Shown piece after piece: positions 25,095 through 33,589 of a stretch of 36,957 nucleotides of DNA. The position numbers and the translations under genes are program-made. This stretch comes from Rhodospirillaceae bacterium (GTDB lineage: Bacteria; Pseudomonadota; Alphaproteobacteria; Thalassobaculales; Thalassobaculaceae): NCBI GenBank assembly GCA_002690995.1, contig NZGS01000010.1:1-36957 (forward strand), in the 5' to 3' direction. The notes under the pieces were generated by a model. The model ran no database searches. It was not told the DNA's origin and worked only from the letters and a program-made list of their open reading frames with translations. Each line of letters opens with the position of its first letter. Position 1 is the stretch's first letter.

Positions 25095-26798
25095 TTAATT
25101 CTTATTTTCTTTCGCTAGCGCTGCCTCTCTTATAGCACTTAACGTGGTAGCAGGTGAGATTGCATCTGGATGTATTTTAATCTCTATAATCGTTGGTGTA
25201 GAAGCCTCTAAAGCTCTTTCAAAAGCTGGATAAAACTCTTCGGTTTTAGTTACAAGCTCGCCAGCAGCTCCATATGCTCGAGCAAGGGCTGCAAAATCTG
25301 GATTTTGCAACCCTGTATTTGCGATCCTCCCTGGATATTCGCGCTCTTGATGCATACGAATGGTACCGAACATACCATTGTTAACAATAATAATTATTAT
25401 GTTGGCTCCATACTGCATTGCGGTTGCTAATTCCTGTCCATGCATCATAAAACACCCATCACCATTCATACTAACTACCACCCGTTCAGGATGGACGAGC
25501 TTAGCAGCAACCGCTGAAGGCAAACCGTATCCCATTGACCCACTTGTTGGTGCCAATTGGGTCCGATACTTTCTATATTGATAAAATCGATGCATCCAAG
25601 TCGCGTAGTTTCCCGCTCCATTACAAATAAACGCATCTTCCGGGAGCTTTTGATTTAACCACGATGCAATTTCTCCCATCTGCACATCGCCAGGAATTGG
25701 TTGTGGCTTCAATGTTTCAAGATATGCTTTATTTCCTTCCGAAGTACTAGATGCCCACCTCGACGAATTTTCCAGCACCAGATTGTGAATGGCATCTGCA
25801 AACTGACACGGTCCAGCATTAATAGGTAAGTCGGGTTGATATACGCTTCCTAACTCCTCTGCGCCTCCGTGAACATGGACAAGTTTCTGATTCGGTTTAG
25901 GGATGTTAAGCAATTTGTAACCGCCTGTGGTTATTTCACCTAAACGAGCCCCGACAACTAATAGCAGGTCAGCTTCTAATACCCGCTTTTCCAGCGAGGG
26001 GGATAGACCTATCCCAATATGACCAACATAATTTGGATGTCTGTTATCGAAATAGTCCTGGCAGCGAAAAGAGCATCCCACAGCTAGATTGTTTCTATCT
26101 GCAAACTCTTGAATTTTAGTACAGGCAGCAGAATCCCAACCTCCTCCACCGATAATCATTAGTGGCGCATTGGCGGCATTAAGTAATGATTGCAGTGTTT
26201 CGAGATCTGAAGGCGAAGGATATGGTTGCACTTTTTGATAGGAGTTTATCGCTGGGCTATCAGCGAATTCTGTCAACATGTCTTCTGGTAATGCCAGAAC
26301 AACTGGCCCTGGCCGACCCGAAGTCGCTGTATAAAACGCTCTATTTATATACTCGGGAATTCTCATAGGGTCCTCAACTTGAGCAACCCACTTTGTAATT
26401 TCACCAAACATGCGCCTGTAGTCGATTTCTTGAAATGCTTCACGATCCATCATTGATCTTCCGACCTGGCCTACGAGCAAAACAAGTGGCGTAGAGTCCT
26501 GCATCGCTATATGAACGCCAGCGCTCGCATTTGTAGCACCAGGCCCTCGTGTTACGAGACATACACCCGGCTTGCCCGTCATTTTACCGTAAGCTTCCGC
26601 CATCATCGTGGCGCCACCCTCCTGACGGCATATGATGGTTTGTATACTATTAGCGTCTTGCAACCCATCTAATACAGCCAAATAACTTTCACCAGGCACT
26701 CCAAATACCATTTCAACGCCGTGCGCCCGCAGGGAATCCACTAATACGTGGCCTCCCAGTTTTTCTGATAGAATCTGACCATTCGGCGTAGATGACAT
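25095..26798 (-). CDS. thiamine-diphosphate-dependent enzyme, acetolactate-synthase-like
   Basis: A 567-residue ThDP enzyme with all three domains. The N-terminal pyrimidine domain has FGVPGESYLAVLDGL and the catalytic E60 in ICRQEGGA. A central domain follows (MIIGGGGWDSAA, VGARLGEITTGG). The C-terminal pyrophosphate domain has the metal motif SMNGDGCF...IVNNGMFG. It resembles catabolic IlvB-like proteins rather than biosynthetic acetolactate synthase, and no regulatory ilvN is adjacent. It could decarboxylate or carboligate a 2-keto acid. It is the first gene of the leftward catabolic block, 121 bases from the phnF stop, with a partial CTAGAC element just upstream. Confidence 0.85.
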   Translation of the reverse strand: MSSTPNGQILSEKLGGHVLVDSLRAHGVEMVFGVPGESYLAVLDGLQDANSIQTIICRQEGGATMMAEAYGKMTGKPGVCLVTRGPGATNASAGVHIAMQDSTPLVLLVGQVGRSMMDREAFQEIDYRRMFGEITKWVAQVEDPMRIPEYINRAFYTATSGRPGPVVLALPEDMLTEFADSPAINSYQKVQPYPSPSDLETLQSLLNAANAPLMIIGGGGWDSAACTKIQEFADRNNLAVGCSFRCQDYFDNRHPNYVGHIGIGLSPSLEKRVLEADLLLVVGARLGEITTGGYKLLNIPKPNQKLVHVHGGAEELGSVYQPDLPINAGPCQFADAIHNLVLENSSRWASSTSEGNKAYLETLKPQPIPGDVQMGEIASWLNQKLPEDAFICNGAGNYATWMHRFYQYRKYRTQLAPTSGSMGYGLPSAVAAKLVHPERVVVSMNGDGCFMMHGQELATAMQYGANIIIIIVNNGMFGTIRMHQEREYPGRIANTGLQNPDFAALARAYGAAGELVTKTEEFYPAFERALEASTPTIIEIKIHPDAISPATTLSAIREAALAKENKN

Positions 26799-26919
26799 AT
26801 CTTAGACCCTTTAATTCATTGTATTCTAGACGGTTTGTAGATCTTGTTAAAAGTTAGACAGTTCCATAACGTTTTGACAACCTATCTAAAGATCGTAAAA
26901 CTTAAAAGTTTTTTAATAA

Positions 26920-27636
26920 TCAACTTTCGACGATCAAATTCGTTCTTTCCGCACTAAATGAGGAAATGCCAAACTCGATGGGCTCTCCAAAACTGTCCAC
27001 ATTGACGGACTCTGTTATTAATACAGGCCGGTTAGCTGGTTGTTTGAGACTCGCTATTTCTTCGGAATTAGGCATCCGCGCACTAATATTAGTTGATTTC
27101 CGTTCATAATTACCCAAGCCATAACTGTCTAGAGTTTTTGATACGGATTTTAATTTCTCAAATCTTTCAAGAAAATCTGGGAAGCGTGACGCCGAGAAAT
27201 AGTGAGACGCCAAAACGATTGGCACGCCATCTAACTCCCGAATTGTTCTAAGTAAACAAACTTTTCCCTCTAACGGCACTGTCAATGCCTCTGACACTTT
27301 TTTGTTTGCTTTTATTACCTCACCGCTTAAGGCTCTTCCCCCAGGAAATTTATTTTGGCCTGAGACGACCTCCGAAAATCGAGTTCTTTTGGCTAACTTA
27401 TAATCTAGGACATAGTCTGGTATAAACATACCTCGTCCTTGCTCCACACTAACTAATCCCTTCTCAACTAATTCATGAACAGACCGGCGAATTGTATGCC
27501 TATTCACTCCATACGTTTTGGCCAATTCCATTTCTGTTGGGAGCTTATCACCCGGCTTCCAAGTTTTGTTTTTAATCGACGTCTCTATATCGTTCGATAT
27601 TTGCTTCCACGCCGATATGCCCTTTTCCCACTGCAT
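26920..27636 (-). CDS. phnF: GntR/HutC-family transcriptional regulator PhnF
   Basis: A 238-residue regulator. Residues 1-70 are a GntR winged helix (KPGDKLPTEMELAKTYGVNRHTIRRSVHELVEKGLV), followed by QGRGMFIPDYVLDY and a UTRA effector domain from about 95 (LLRTIRELDGVPIVLASHYF, YERKSTNISARMPNSEE, NVDSFGEPIEFGISSF). The length and UTRA wording match PhnF of C-P lyase operons. It diverges from phnG, and a perfect palindrome lies between them, so repression of phnG and autoregulation are likely. The ThDP gene downstream is on the same strand, which opens the possibility of a wider regulon. Confidence 0.9.
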   Translation of the reverse strand: MQWEKGISAWKQISNDIETSIKNKTWKPGDKLPTEMELAKTYGVNRHTIRRSVHELVEKGLVSVEQGRGMFIPDYVLDYKLAKRTRFSEVVSGQNKFPGGRALSGEVIKANKKVSEALTVPLEGKVCLLRTIRELDGVPIVLASHYFSASRFPDFLERFEKLKSVSKTLDSYGLGNYERKSTNISARMPNSEEIASLKQPANRPVLITESVNVDSFGEPIEFGISSFSAERTNLIVES

Positions 27637-27743
27637 CTGATTAATCCACGACTAAACGTTTTCGCGCAAACGTAACATAAATGACTCAATATTTTTACTT
27701 TACCCAGACAGTAAATGATTTATTCTAGCGTTAGTCATCTATA

Positions 27744-27753
27744 TGTCTAGACA
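27744..27753. promoter_or_regulatory. phnF: palindrome TGTCTAGACA, candidate PhnF operator
   Basis: A perfect ten-base inverted repeat sits between divergent phnF and phnG, 32 bases before the phnG ATG. Its core GTCTAGAC matches the half-site style of HutC-subfamily operators such as the DasR/NagR site (TGGTCTAGACCA) and the mycobacterial PhnF site (TGGTATAGACCA). Binding by this PhnF is inferred. Confidence 0.6.
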
Positions 27754-27785
27754 AATAATTCAAAAGTCAACAGGAGATCTTCACG

Positions 27786-28244
27786 ATGAAAGAACCTGAA
27801 AAATTAGAACGAACAAAACGCCAGAAATGGATGTCGGTCTTGGCAAAGGCAGACACCGAACTCCTTGATACGCTGTGGTGTGAGTTACAGGATAAACCAT
27901 CTTGGGTAAATGTTAGGGCGCCCGAGACCGGCATGGTCATGGTAAGAGGAAAAGCCGGTGGGGTTGGCACAACCTTCAATGTTGGTGAAATGGCGCTAAC
28001 ACGCGCAACTATAAGGTTAGACAGCGGAATATCGGGGGTCGCTTACGTTCAAGGTAGATCCGCATTGAAAGCTGAACAAAGCGCTGTACTCGACGCCATG
28101 CTTCAAGACGATCGGTATTCAGCCGCCATTTTTAAAAAAGTCATAAAACCGCTTGAAGAGGCAACGAAAAAACAGAAGTTTTCAGCTGGCAAAAAAGCAG
28201 CAAATACTAAAGTTGAATTTTTTACAATGGTGCGAGGTGAATAA
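27786..28244 (+). CDS. phnG: C-P lyase core subunit PhnG
   Basis: A 152-residue PhnG. The conserved start RQKWMSVLAKADTELLD, VRAPETGMVMVRGKAGG, the block FNVGEMALTRATIRLDSGISGVAYVQGR and the later KAEQSAVLDAML are typical. PhnG is part of the cytoplasmic PhnGHIJ complex that displaces adenine from ATP with a phosphonate to form a ribose-phosphonate triphosphate. AGGAG lies ahead of ATG 27786. It opens the rightward operon phnG-H-I-J-K-L-M plus HD gene, and phnH follows after one base. Confidence 0.95.
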   Translation: MKEPEKLERTKRQKWMSVLAKADTELLDTLWCELQDKPSWVNVRAPETGMVMVRGKAGGVGTTFNVGEMALTRATIRLDSGISGVAYVQGRSALKAEQSAVLDAMLQDDRYSAAIFKKVIKPLEEATKKQKFSAGKKAANTKVEFFTMVRGE

Positions 28245-28245
28245 A

Positions 28246-28869
28246 ATGGCACTCCTTCAAGAGTCAATTGACCATATCCCATTAGAGACAGGCTTTGACG
28301 ACCCAATTTATGAAAGTCAAATTGTGTTCAGGAAAATTTTAAAAGTAATGTCTGAGCCTGGAACAATTAAAAAGATCAAAAATAAACTATCAGCTCCCGC
28401 TCCAATGATGAGAGCAACCGCTGCGATATGTCTAACGCTGATGGACTTTCAAACAAAAGTCTGGTTGGATTTACCGCAAGACAGTGAAGTATCAAAATAC
28501 CTTAAATTCCATACTGGATTAAAACTTGTAGAACATAGTAGTGAGGCAGACTTTGTTGTTTTTTTCACTGCTCCAGCTGAACTTCCGCCTTTAAACCTCG
28601 GAACAGATGACAACCCAGAAACCGCTGCTACAGTTATAATTCAAACACAAAGCCTTGATGATATAGGCAAACTGAAACTTACAGGGCCAGGCATAAAAAA
28701 GTCTCGCTTTTTAAATGCAGAAAACATTCCTGCGTCGCTATGGGATCATCGCGTTAAAGCGAACTCTCTTTTTCCAAAAGGAATAGACATCATTCTTACG
28801 AGTGATAAAAAATTAAGTGCTCTACCTAGAACGACAAAATTAAAAATGCTTAAGACGATAAAGGGATAA
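28246..28869 (+). CDS. phnH: C-P lyase core subunit PhnH
   Basis: A 207-residue PhnH, recognised by GFDDPIYESQIVFRKILKVMSEPGTIKKI at the start, AAICLTLMDFQTKVWLD, and the C-terminal GPGIKKSRFL and NSLFPKGIDIILTSD. PhnH is the structural dimer subunit of the C-P lyase core complex. I placed the start at ATG 28246, two bases after the phnG stop. The frame stays open further upstream, but the extension would overlap phnG and is not PhnH-like. Its C-terminal tail is basic. Confidence 0.93.
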   Translation: MALLQESIDHIPLETGFDDPIYESQIVFRKILKVMSEPGTIKKIKNKLSAPAPMMRATAAICLTLMDFQTKVWLDLPQDSEVSKYLKFHTGLKLVEHSSEADFVVFFTAPAELPPLNLGTDDNPETAATVIIQTQSLDDIGKLKLTGPGIKKSRFLNAENIPASLWDHRVKANSLFPKGIDIILTSDKKLSALPRTTKLKMLKTIKG

Positions 28870-28873
28870 CGCC

Positions 28874-29992
28874 ATGTATGTAGCCGTCAAGGGTGGGGAT
28901 GCCGCTATAGAAAATTCTCAAACGCTTCTGGCAGAGGAACGTAGAGGCGATAAACGTGTTCCAGAACTAACCTTAGATCAAATTAAAAATCAACTAAGCT
29001 TATCAGTTGACCGGGTAATGGCTGAAGGGTCCCTTTACGACAGAGACCTCGCGGCACTAGCGATCAAACAAGCGCGTGGGGATATTGTCGAAGCAATATT
29101 TCTGCTTCGCGCATATAGAACAACGCTGCCTAGGTTTGGAAATACAGTTCCTGTAGATACCGGAAAGATGCAGATTCGCCGCAGAATTTCAGCAACATTT
29201 AAAGATTTACCCGGAGGACAAATTCTAGGTCCTAGCTTCGACTACACTCATCGCCTTTTAGATTTTTCACTTGCCAAAAATAGCAATGCTCCATTAGCAA
29301 AGGAAGCTTCCGAAGATGTTTTAGCAGAAATGCCTCGGGTGACAGAACTGCTAAATGACGAAGGGCTTATTGAAAAAGAAATAGACGATAACGAACAGGA
29401 ACCATTCGACGTAACAAGAAATTCGCTTAAATTCCCTGCCAGTCGAGAAGCTCGTCTCCAAAATCTTGCGCGGGGCGACGAGGGCTTCCTTTTAGCCCTC
29501 GCCTACTCCACTCAGAGAGGATGGGGTAAAACACACCCATTCGCCGGCGAAATACGGATGGGGGAAGTAGGCGTAGAAATTATTCCAGAAGAACTAGGTT
29601 TTCCAATCGAGGTTGGAGAGATCACCGTAACCGAATGTCAGATGGTCAACCAATTTAAAGGATCCGCGACAATACCGGCACAATTTACAAGAGGATATGG
29701 ATTAACATTTGGCCATAACGAACGAAAAGCCATGTCAATGGGCATCTTAGACAGATCGCTAAGAAGCAAAGAGCTAGGAGAAGCCGTTAATGCCCCAGCA
29801 CAAGATGAAGAGTTTGTTTTAAGTCATTCTTGTAATGTCGAAGCTTCCGGTTTCGTTCAACATCTTAAGTTACCGCACTATGTCGACTTCCAATCTGAAC
29901 TTGTGACAGTTAGAGCGTTGAGAAAGGCGAGTGCGTTTTCAGAAAAAAACGAAGATTCGACCGACTCTAAAAATGTAGAAGCTGCGGAGTAG
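28874..29992 (+). CDS. phnI: C-P lyase core subunit PhnI
   Basis: A 372-residue PhnI. The start MYVAVKGGDAAIENSQTLLAEERRG is highly typical, followed by LTLDQIKNQLSLSVDRVMAEGSLYD and, late, HPFAGEIRMGEV and GYGLTFGHNERKAMSMGILDRSL, then the histidine-bearing block ending near FVQHLKLPHYVDFQSEL. PhnI carries the nucleosidase activity that removes adenine during attachment of phosphonate to ribose triphosphate. It begins four bases after the phnH stop. The C-terminal 20 residues are acidic and not conserved. Confidence 0.96.
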   Translation: MYVAVKGGDAAIENSQTLLAEERRGDKRVPELTLDQIKNQLSLSVDRVMAEGSLYDRDLAALAIKQARGDIVEAIFLLRAYRTTLPRFGNTVPVDTGKMQIRRRISATFKDLPGGQILGPSFDYTHRLLDFSLAKNSNAPLAKEASEDVLAEMPRVTELLNDEGLIEKEIDDNEQEPFDVTRNSLKFPASREARLQNLARGDEGFLLALAYSTQRGWGKTHPFAGEIRMGEVGVEIIPEELGFPIEVGEITVTECQMVNQFKGSATIPAQFTRGYGLTFGHNERKAMSMGILDRSLRSKELGEAVNAPAQDEEFVLSHSCNVEASGFVQHLKLPHYVDFQSELVTVRALRKASAFSEKNEDSTDSKNVEAAE

Positions 29993-29997
29993 GTTGT

Positions 29998-30930
29998 ATG
30001 AAAGCAATATCTGGAGAACGAAAACGAACATCGCGGCTTAAAGAAAAAACGCTAGATGGATATAACTTCGCTTACTTAGATGATCAAACAAAGCGGATGA
30101 TTAGAAGAGCCACATTAAAAGCAGTCGCTATCCCTGGGTATCAAGTGCCATTTGGAAGCCGGGAAATGCCTCTTCCGTTTGGATGGGGCACAGGAGGCAT
30201 ACAGGTAACAGCAAGTATTATTGGTATAGATGACACTCTCAAAGTGATTGATCAGGGAGCTGACGATACAACAAATGCGGTAAATATCCGGCGTTTCTTT
30301 GCCAAAACAGCTGGTGTAGAGACAACGGAAAATACTTCTGATGCTTCGATAATACAAACACGTCATCGGATCCCTGAAGTAAAGCTGAAATCTGACCAGA
30401 TAATTGTATATCAGGTTCCTATACCAGAACCGCTAAGGTGGATAGAACCGCGTGAAGAAGAAACCCGTAAGATGCACGCGCTGACAGAATATGGTGTCAT
30501 GCATGTCGGGTTATACGAAAATATAGCACACTTTGGAAAGGTAACGACTTCTTATGATTACCCCGTTCAAGTGAATGATCACTACGTGATGTCCCCGAGT
30601 CCGATACCTAAATTTGATAATCCAAAAATGGATAAAATGCCTGCCTTGCAGCTATTTGGAGCTGGGCGAGAAAAACGTATTTATGCCGTTCCCCCTTATA
30701 CCAAGGTTAAGAGTCTTGATTTTGACGATCACCCTTTCGAAATAGAATCTTGGTCCGAATGCTGTGCCCTTTGCGGGTCTAGCTCAAGTTTTTTGGATGA
30801 GGTGATAACAGATGACAAAGGAAGCCGAATGTTCGTTTGCTCAGATAGTAACTTTTGTGCAGACCGGAGAGCGAAGGGACATAAAGGCCCGGGCTTACCA
30901 AGGAAATTTGAAATAAAGGATGTCGAATGA
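29998..30930 (+). CDS. phnJ: C-P lyase radical SAM enzyme PhnJ
   Basis: A 310-residue PhnJ, the subunit that cleaves the C-P bond by radical chemistry. The cysteines C256, C259, C281 and C287 keep exactly the spacing (3, 22, 6) of E. coli C241, C244, C266 and C272: three hold the 4Fe-4S cluster and the last is the catalytic thiyl cysteine. C255 is an extra neighbour. The N-terminal YNFAYLDDQTKRMIRRATLKAVAIPGYQVPFGSREMP block is conserved, though the protein begins with about 20 extra basic residues. Its stop overlaps the phnK start (ATGA). Confidence 0.97.
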   Translation: MKAISGERKRTSRLKEKTLDGYNFAYLDDQTKRMIRRATLKAVAIPGYQVPFGSREMPLPFGWGTGGIQVTASIIGIDDTLKVIDQGADDTTNAVNIRRFFAKTAGVETTENTSDASIIQTRHRIPEVKLKSDQIIVYQVPIPEPLRWIEPREEETRKMHALTEYGVMHVGLYENIAHFGKVTTSYDYPVQVNDHYVMSPSPIPKFDNPKMDKMPALQLFGAGREKRIYAVPPYTKVKSLDFDDHPFEIESWSECCALCGSSSSFLDEVITDDKGSRMFVCSDSNFCADRRAKGHKGPGLPRKFEIKDVE

Positions 30931-31700
30931 CAAAGGTGTTACTTAGTGCGAAAAATCTATCGCATCATTATGGCTCTCAAGTTGGTTGCGTAGACGTAAA
31001 CTTCGATATTTACCCTGGCGAGGTGTTGGGTGTTGTCGGAGAGTCTGGCTCTGGAAAAACAACCCTTTTAAAAAATATATCGGGTCTCCTCCGACCATCC
31101 TCAGGATCGGTCAAATTCGATACTCGTGTAGATGGATTAAAAGACATCTATTTACTGAGTGAGCCGGAGCGCCGGCTTTTAATGAGAACAGATTGGGGTA
31201 TTATTTTTCAAAATGCGCGTGATGGTCTTCGAATGAATGTTTCAGCTGGCGCAAATGTGGGCGAAAGACTGATGGCTATTGGCGCGCGAAACTACGGTGA
31301 TATCCGGAATGAGGCCACAGATTGGTTGCAAAACGTAGAAATAGGCCTCGAAAGAATAGACCACTACCCAGAGACGTTTTCGGGAGGAATGCTACAGCGA
31401 CTACAAATAGCGCGAAACCTTGTAACAAAACCACGATTAGTCTTCATGGACGAGCCCACAAGCGGTTTAGATGTGTCGGTACAAGCTCGTCTTTTAGATT
31501 TAATCAGAGGTTTGGTGAGTCAACTCAGTATCGCTTGCGTTATAGTGAGTCACGACCTTGGTGTAATGCGGCTCTTATCGAACCGTTTAATAGTAATGCA
31601 CCAGGGACGAGTTGTAGAGCAAGGTCTAACTGATCAAGTTCTCGATGACCCCCAGCATCCCTACACTCAACTCCTAGTTTCTTCAATTTTACCGGTTTAA
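30927..31700 (+). CDS. phnK: C-P lyase ATP-binding subunit PhnK
   Basis: A 257-residue ABC-type ATPase. Walker A is GESGSGKTT, the unusual signature FSGGMLQRLQIARNL is typical of PhnK, Walker B is LVFMDEPTSGLD, and the H-loop is VSHDLGV. It docks on PhnGHIJ rather than on a transporter. It overlaps phnJ by four bases, and the tail HPYTQLLVSSILPV is typical of the oligopeptide/nickel-type branch. Confidence 0.95.
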   Translation: MTKVLLSAKNLSHHYGSQVGCVDVNFDIYPGEVLGVVGESGSGKTTLLKNISGLLRPSSGSVKFDTRVDGLKDIYLLSEPERRLLMRTDWGIIFQNARDGLRMNVSAGANVGERLMAIGARNYGDIRNEATDWLQNVEIGLERIDHYPETFSGGMLQRLQIARNLVTKPRLVFMDEPTSGLDVSVQARLLDLIRGLVSQLSIACVIVSHDLGVMRLLSNRLIVMHQGRVVEQGLTDQVLDDPQHPYTQLLVSSILPV

Positions 31701-31704
31701 AAAA

Positions 31705-32415
31705 ATGGAAAAAATTAAAGACGATATGCTTCGCATTGACAACTTGGAAAAAACTTTTCTGTTGCACAATCAGGGGGCAAAAGAGCTTCCCGTTTTTCAA
31801 AATATTTCCTTCCAAGTAAAAGCGGGTGAATGCTTAGTTTTAACTGGAGCATCCGGAACTGGCAAATCAACACTTTTACGAGCGATATACGCTAACTATT
31901 TGGTCCAATCTGGAAAAATCAACATACGGCATGAAGATAAATGGGTCGATCTCGCGTCAGCCTCGCCACATGAGGTGCTTGATATTAGGAAAAAAACCCT
32001 CGGTTATGTGAGCCAATTTTTGCGTGTTATACCTAGAATATCCACGATAGACCTAGTTTGCGAACCACTCATCGAGCAAGGAAAGCTGATAAAACCAGCC
32101 AAAGGGCAGGCAAAAAAATTACTCAATAAACTTTCTATCCCCGAATCACTATGGGAGTTGCCGCCTGCAACTTTTTCAGGAGGCGAGCAGCAACGCGTCA
32201 ATATAGCGCGAACACTTATTCAAGATTATCCAATTCTTCTTCTTGATGAACCAACAGCCTCGCTAGACGAAAACAATAGGGACGCCGTCATTGAACTTAT
32301 CAACGAGGCACGAAACCGGGGCACGGCAATTGTGGGCATATTTCACGATAAATATGTCCGCGAAAGCGTTGGCACAAAAATGTTCAATGTCGAGCTGGCA
32401 AAAAAGGCAGCATAG
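31705..32415 (+). CDS. phnL: C-P lyase ATP-binding subunit PhnL
   Basis: A 236-residue ABC-type ATPase. Walker A is GASGTGKST, the signature is FSGGEQQRVNIARTL, Walker B is PILLLDEPTASLD, and the H-loop is GIFHDKYVRE. The block LGYVSQFLRVIPRISTIDLV distinguishes PhnL. It is needed for C-P lyase activity in vivo and binds the PhnK-bearing complex. It starts four bases after phnK and ends four before phnM. Confidence 0.95.
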   Translation: MEKIKDDMLRIDNLEKTFLLHNQGAKELPVFQNISFQVKAGECLVLTGASGTGKSTLLRAIYANYLVQSGKINIRHEDKWVDLASASPHEVLDIRKKTLGYVSQFLRVIPRISTIDLVCEPLIEQGKLIKPAKGQAKKLLNKLSIPESLWELPPATFSGGEQQRVNIARTLIQDYPILLLDEPTASLDENNRDAVIELINEARNRGTAIVGIFHDKYVRESVGTKMFNVELAKKAA

Positions 32416-32419
32416 AAAA

Positions 32420-33571
32420 ATGTCTTCGACCGAACAAATTTTCACAAACGCTACGCTAGTCCTTTCTAATGAAACTAAAGTCGGCACGCTCGTCATTAAA
32501 GACGGCCTCATAAGAAACATAAGTTTCGAAAATACCTCAATACCGCGAGCAGAAGATTTAAACAAAAACTACCTTCTACCTGGTCTCGTCGAAGTCCACA
32601 CTGATAATCTGGAACGACACTGCTTACCGCGACCCGGCGTTAACTGGCCGCTTACATCAGCCGTGCTCTCGCACGATGCCGAACTTGCTGCCGCAGGCAT
32701 CACAACTGTTCTGGATGCAGTCGCAGTGGGCGGCGACATTCGCACGAACGAAGCGAGAGCCATAATGCTTTTGGATGCAGCGAAAGCTGTAAAGAAAGCT
32801 GTCAGCAATAATATATTGCGAATAGATCATCACCTTCATCTGCGCTGTGAAGTTCCGATGCCAAATGTGTTGGAATTATTTGAACCGTTCAAAACGGAAG
32901 AATTAGTAAAATTGGTCTCGCTGATGGACCACACGCCAGGCGAACGGCAATTTGTGAATGAAGAGAAACAACGCATTTATTATCAAGGAAAGTATTCGAT
33001 GTCTGACACCGAATATGAAGAATTCGTCGAAAACAGGAAGCATCTCCAGATTAAGTATTCAGAAAAGCATCGACAAGAGATCGCAAAAATGTGCCGCGAA
33101 AATAATATTATTATTGCCACTCATGATGATGCAACAGTATCACATATAAAGGAAGGAATAGACCTAGGTGCAACAATTTCAGAGTTCCCAACCACAGTAG
33201 ATTCAGCAAGGGCTGCTAAAAAATTAAAAATGGCCACAGTAATGGGTGGTCCAAATATCGTTAGAGGTGGTTCACACTCAGGAAATGTTTCGGCATCGCA
33301 TCTAGCTGAGTTGGATCTTTTGGACGCTCTATCTTCAGACTATGCGCCCTCAAGTTTGCTACATGCAGCTTTTATTCTCAATTTGAAACACGGAATTCAA
33401 TTACCCAAAGCAATCTCTAAAGTAACCGAAGCCCCAGCGAAAATGGTGGGGCTTTATGATCGAGGAGTGCTTCGAAGCGGGTTTCGGGCAGATCTTTTGG
33501 AGGTTGAATTAACTAAAGACGATATTCCAATCGTTCATCGTGTAATATCTAAAGGCAAACGTATCATATAA
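32420..33571 (+). CDS. phnM: alpha-D-ribose 1-methylphosphonate 5-triphosphate diphosphatase PhnM
   Basis: A 383-residue amidohydrolase-fold enzyme that removes pyrophosphate from the ribose-phosphonate triphosphate made by PhnGHI before C-P cleavage. Metal ligands are visible in LVEVHTDNLERHCLPRPG, IDHHLHLRCEV and THDDATVSHI, and GGPNIVRGGSHSGNVS is a strong PhnM marker. I set the start at ATG 32420, four bases after phnL. The frame is open 129 bases further upstream inside phnL, but that extension is not PhnM-like. The ribosome-binding site is weak, so coupling to phnL is likely. Confidence 0.95.
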   Translation: MSSTEQIFTNATLVLSNETKVGTLVIKDGLIRNISFENTSIPRAEDLNKNYLLPGLVEVHTDNLERHCLPRPGVNWPLTSAVLSHDAELAAAGITTVLDAVAVGGDIRTNEARAIMLLDAAKAVKKAVSNNILRIDHHLHLRCEVPMPNVLELFEPFKTEELVKLVSLMDHTPGERQFVNEEKQRIYYQGKYSMSDTEYEEFVENRKHLQIKYSEKHRQEIAKMCRENNIIIATHDDATVSHIKEGIDLGATISEFPTTVDSARAAKKLKMATVMGGPNIVRGGSHSGNVSASHLAELDLLDALSSDYAPSSLLHAAFILNLKHGIQLPKAISKVTEAPAKMVGLYDRGVLRSGFRADLLEVELTKDDIPIVHRVISKGKRII

Positions 33572-33589
33572 CTAAAGGATAAGGGCAGT

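Noticed and set aside
20208-26798. Oxalate degradation module (frc plus oxc)
   Set aside because: A CaiB/BaiF transferase and a ThDP enzyme occur in the block, but the ThDP enzyme reads as IlvB-like rather than oxalyl-CoA decarboxylase, and the two genes are separated by four others.
25095-26798. Sulfoacetaldehyde acetyltransferase (Xsc)
   Set aside because: It shares the ThDP fold but is shorter than typical Xsc, and no pta or sulfonate gene is adjacent.
26897-26912. AAAACTT/AAGTTTT palindrome after phnF as a terminator
   Set aside because: The stem is almost all weak pairs with a two-base loop and no T-run follows in the direction of phnF transcription.
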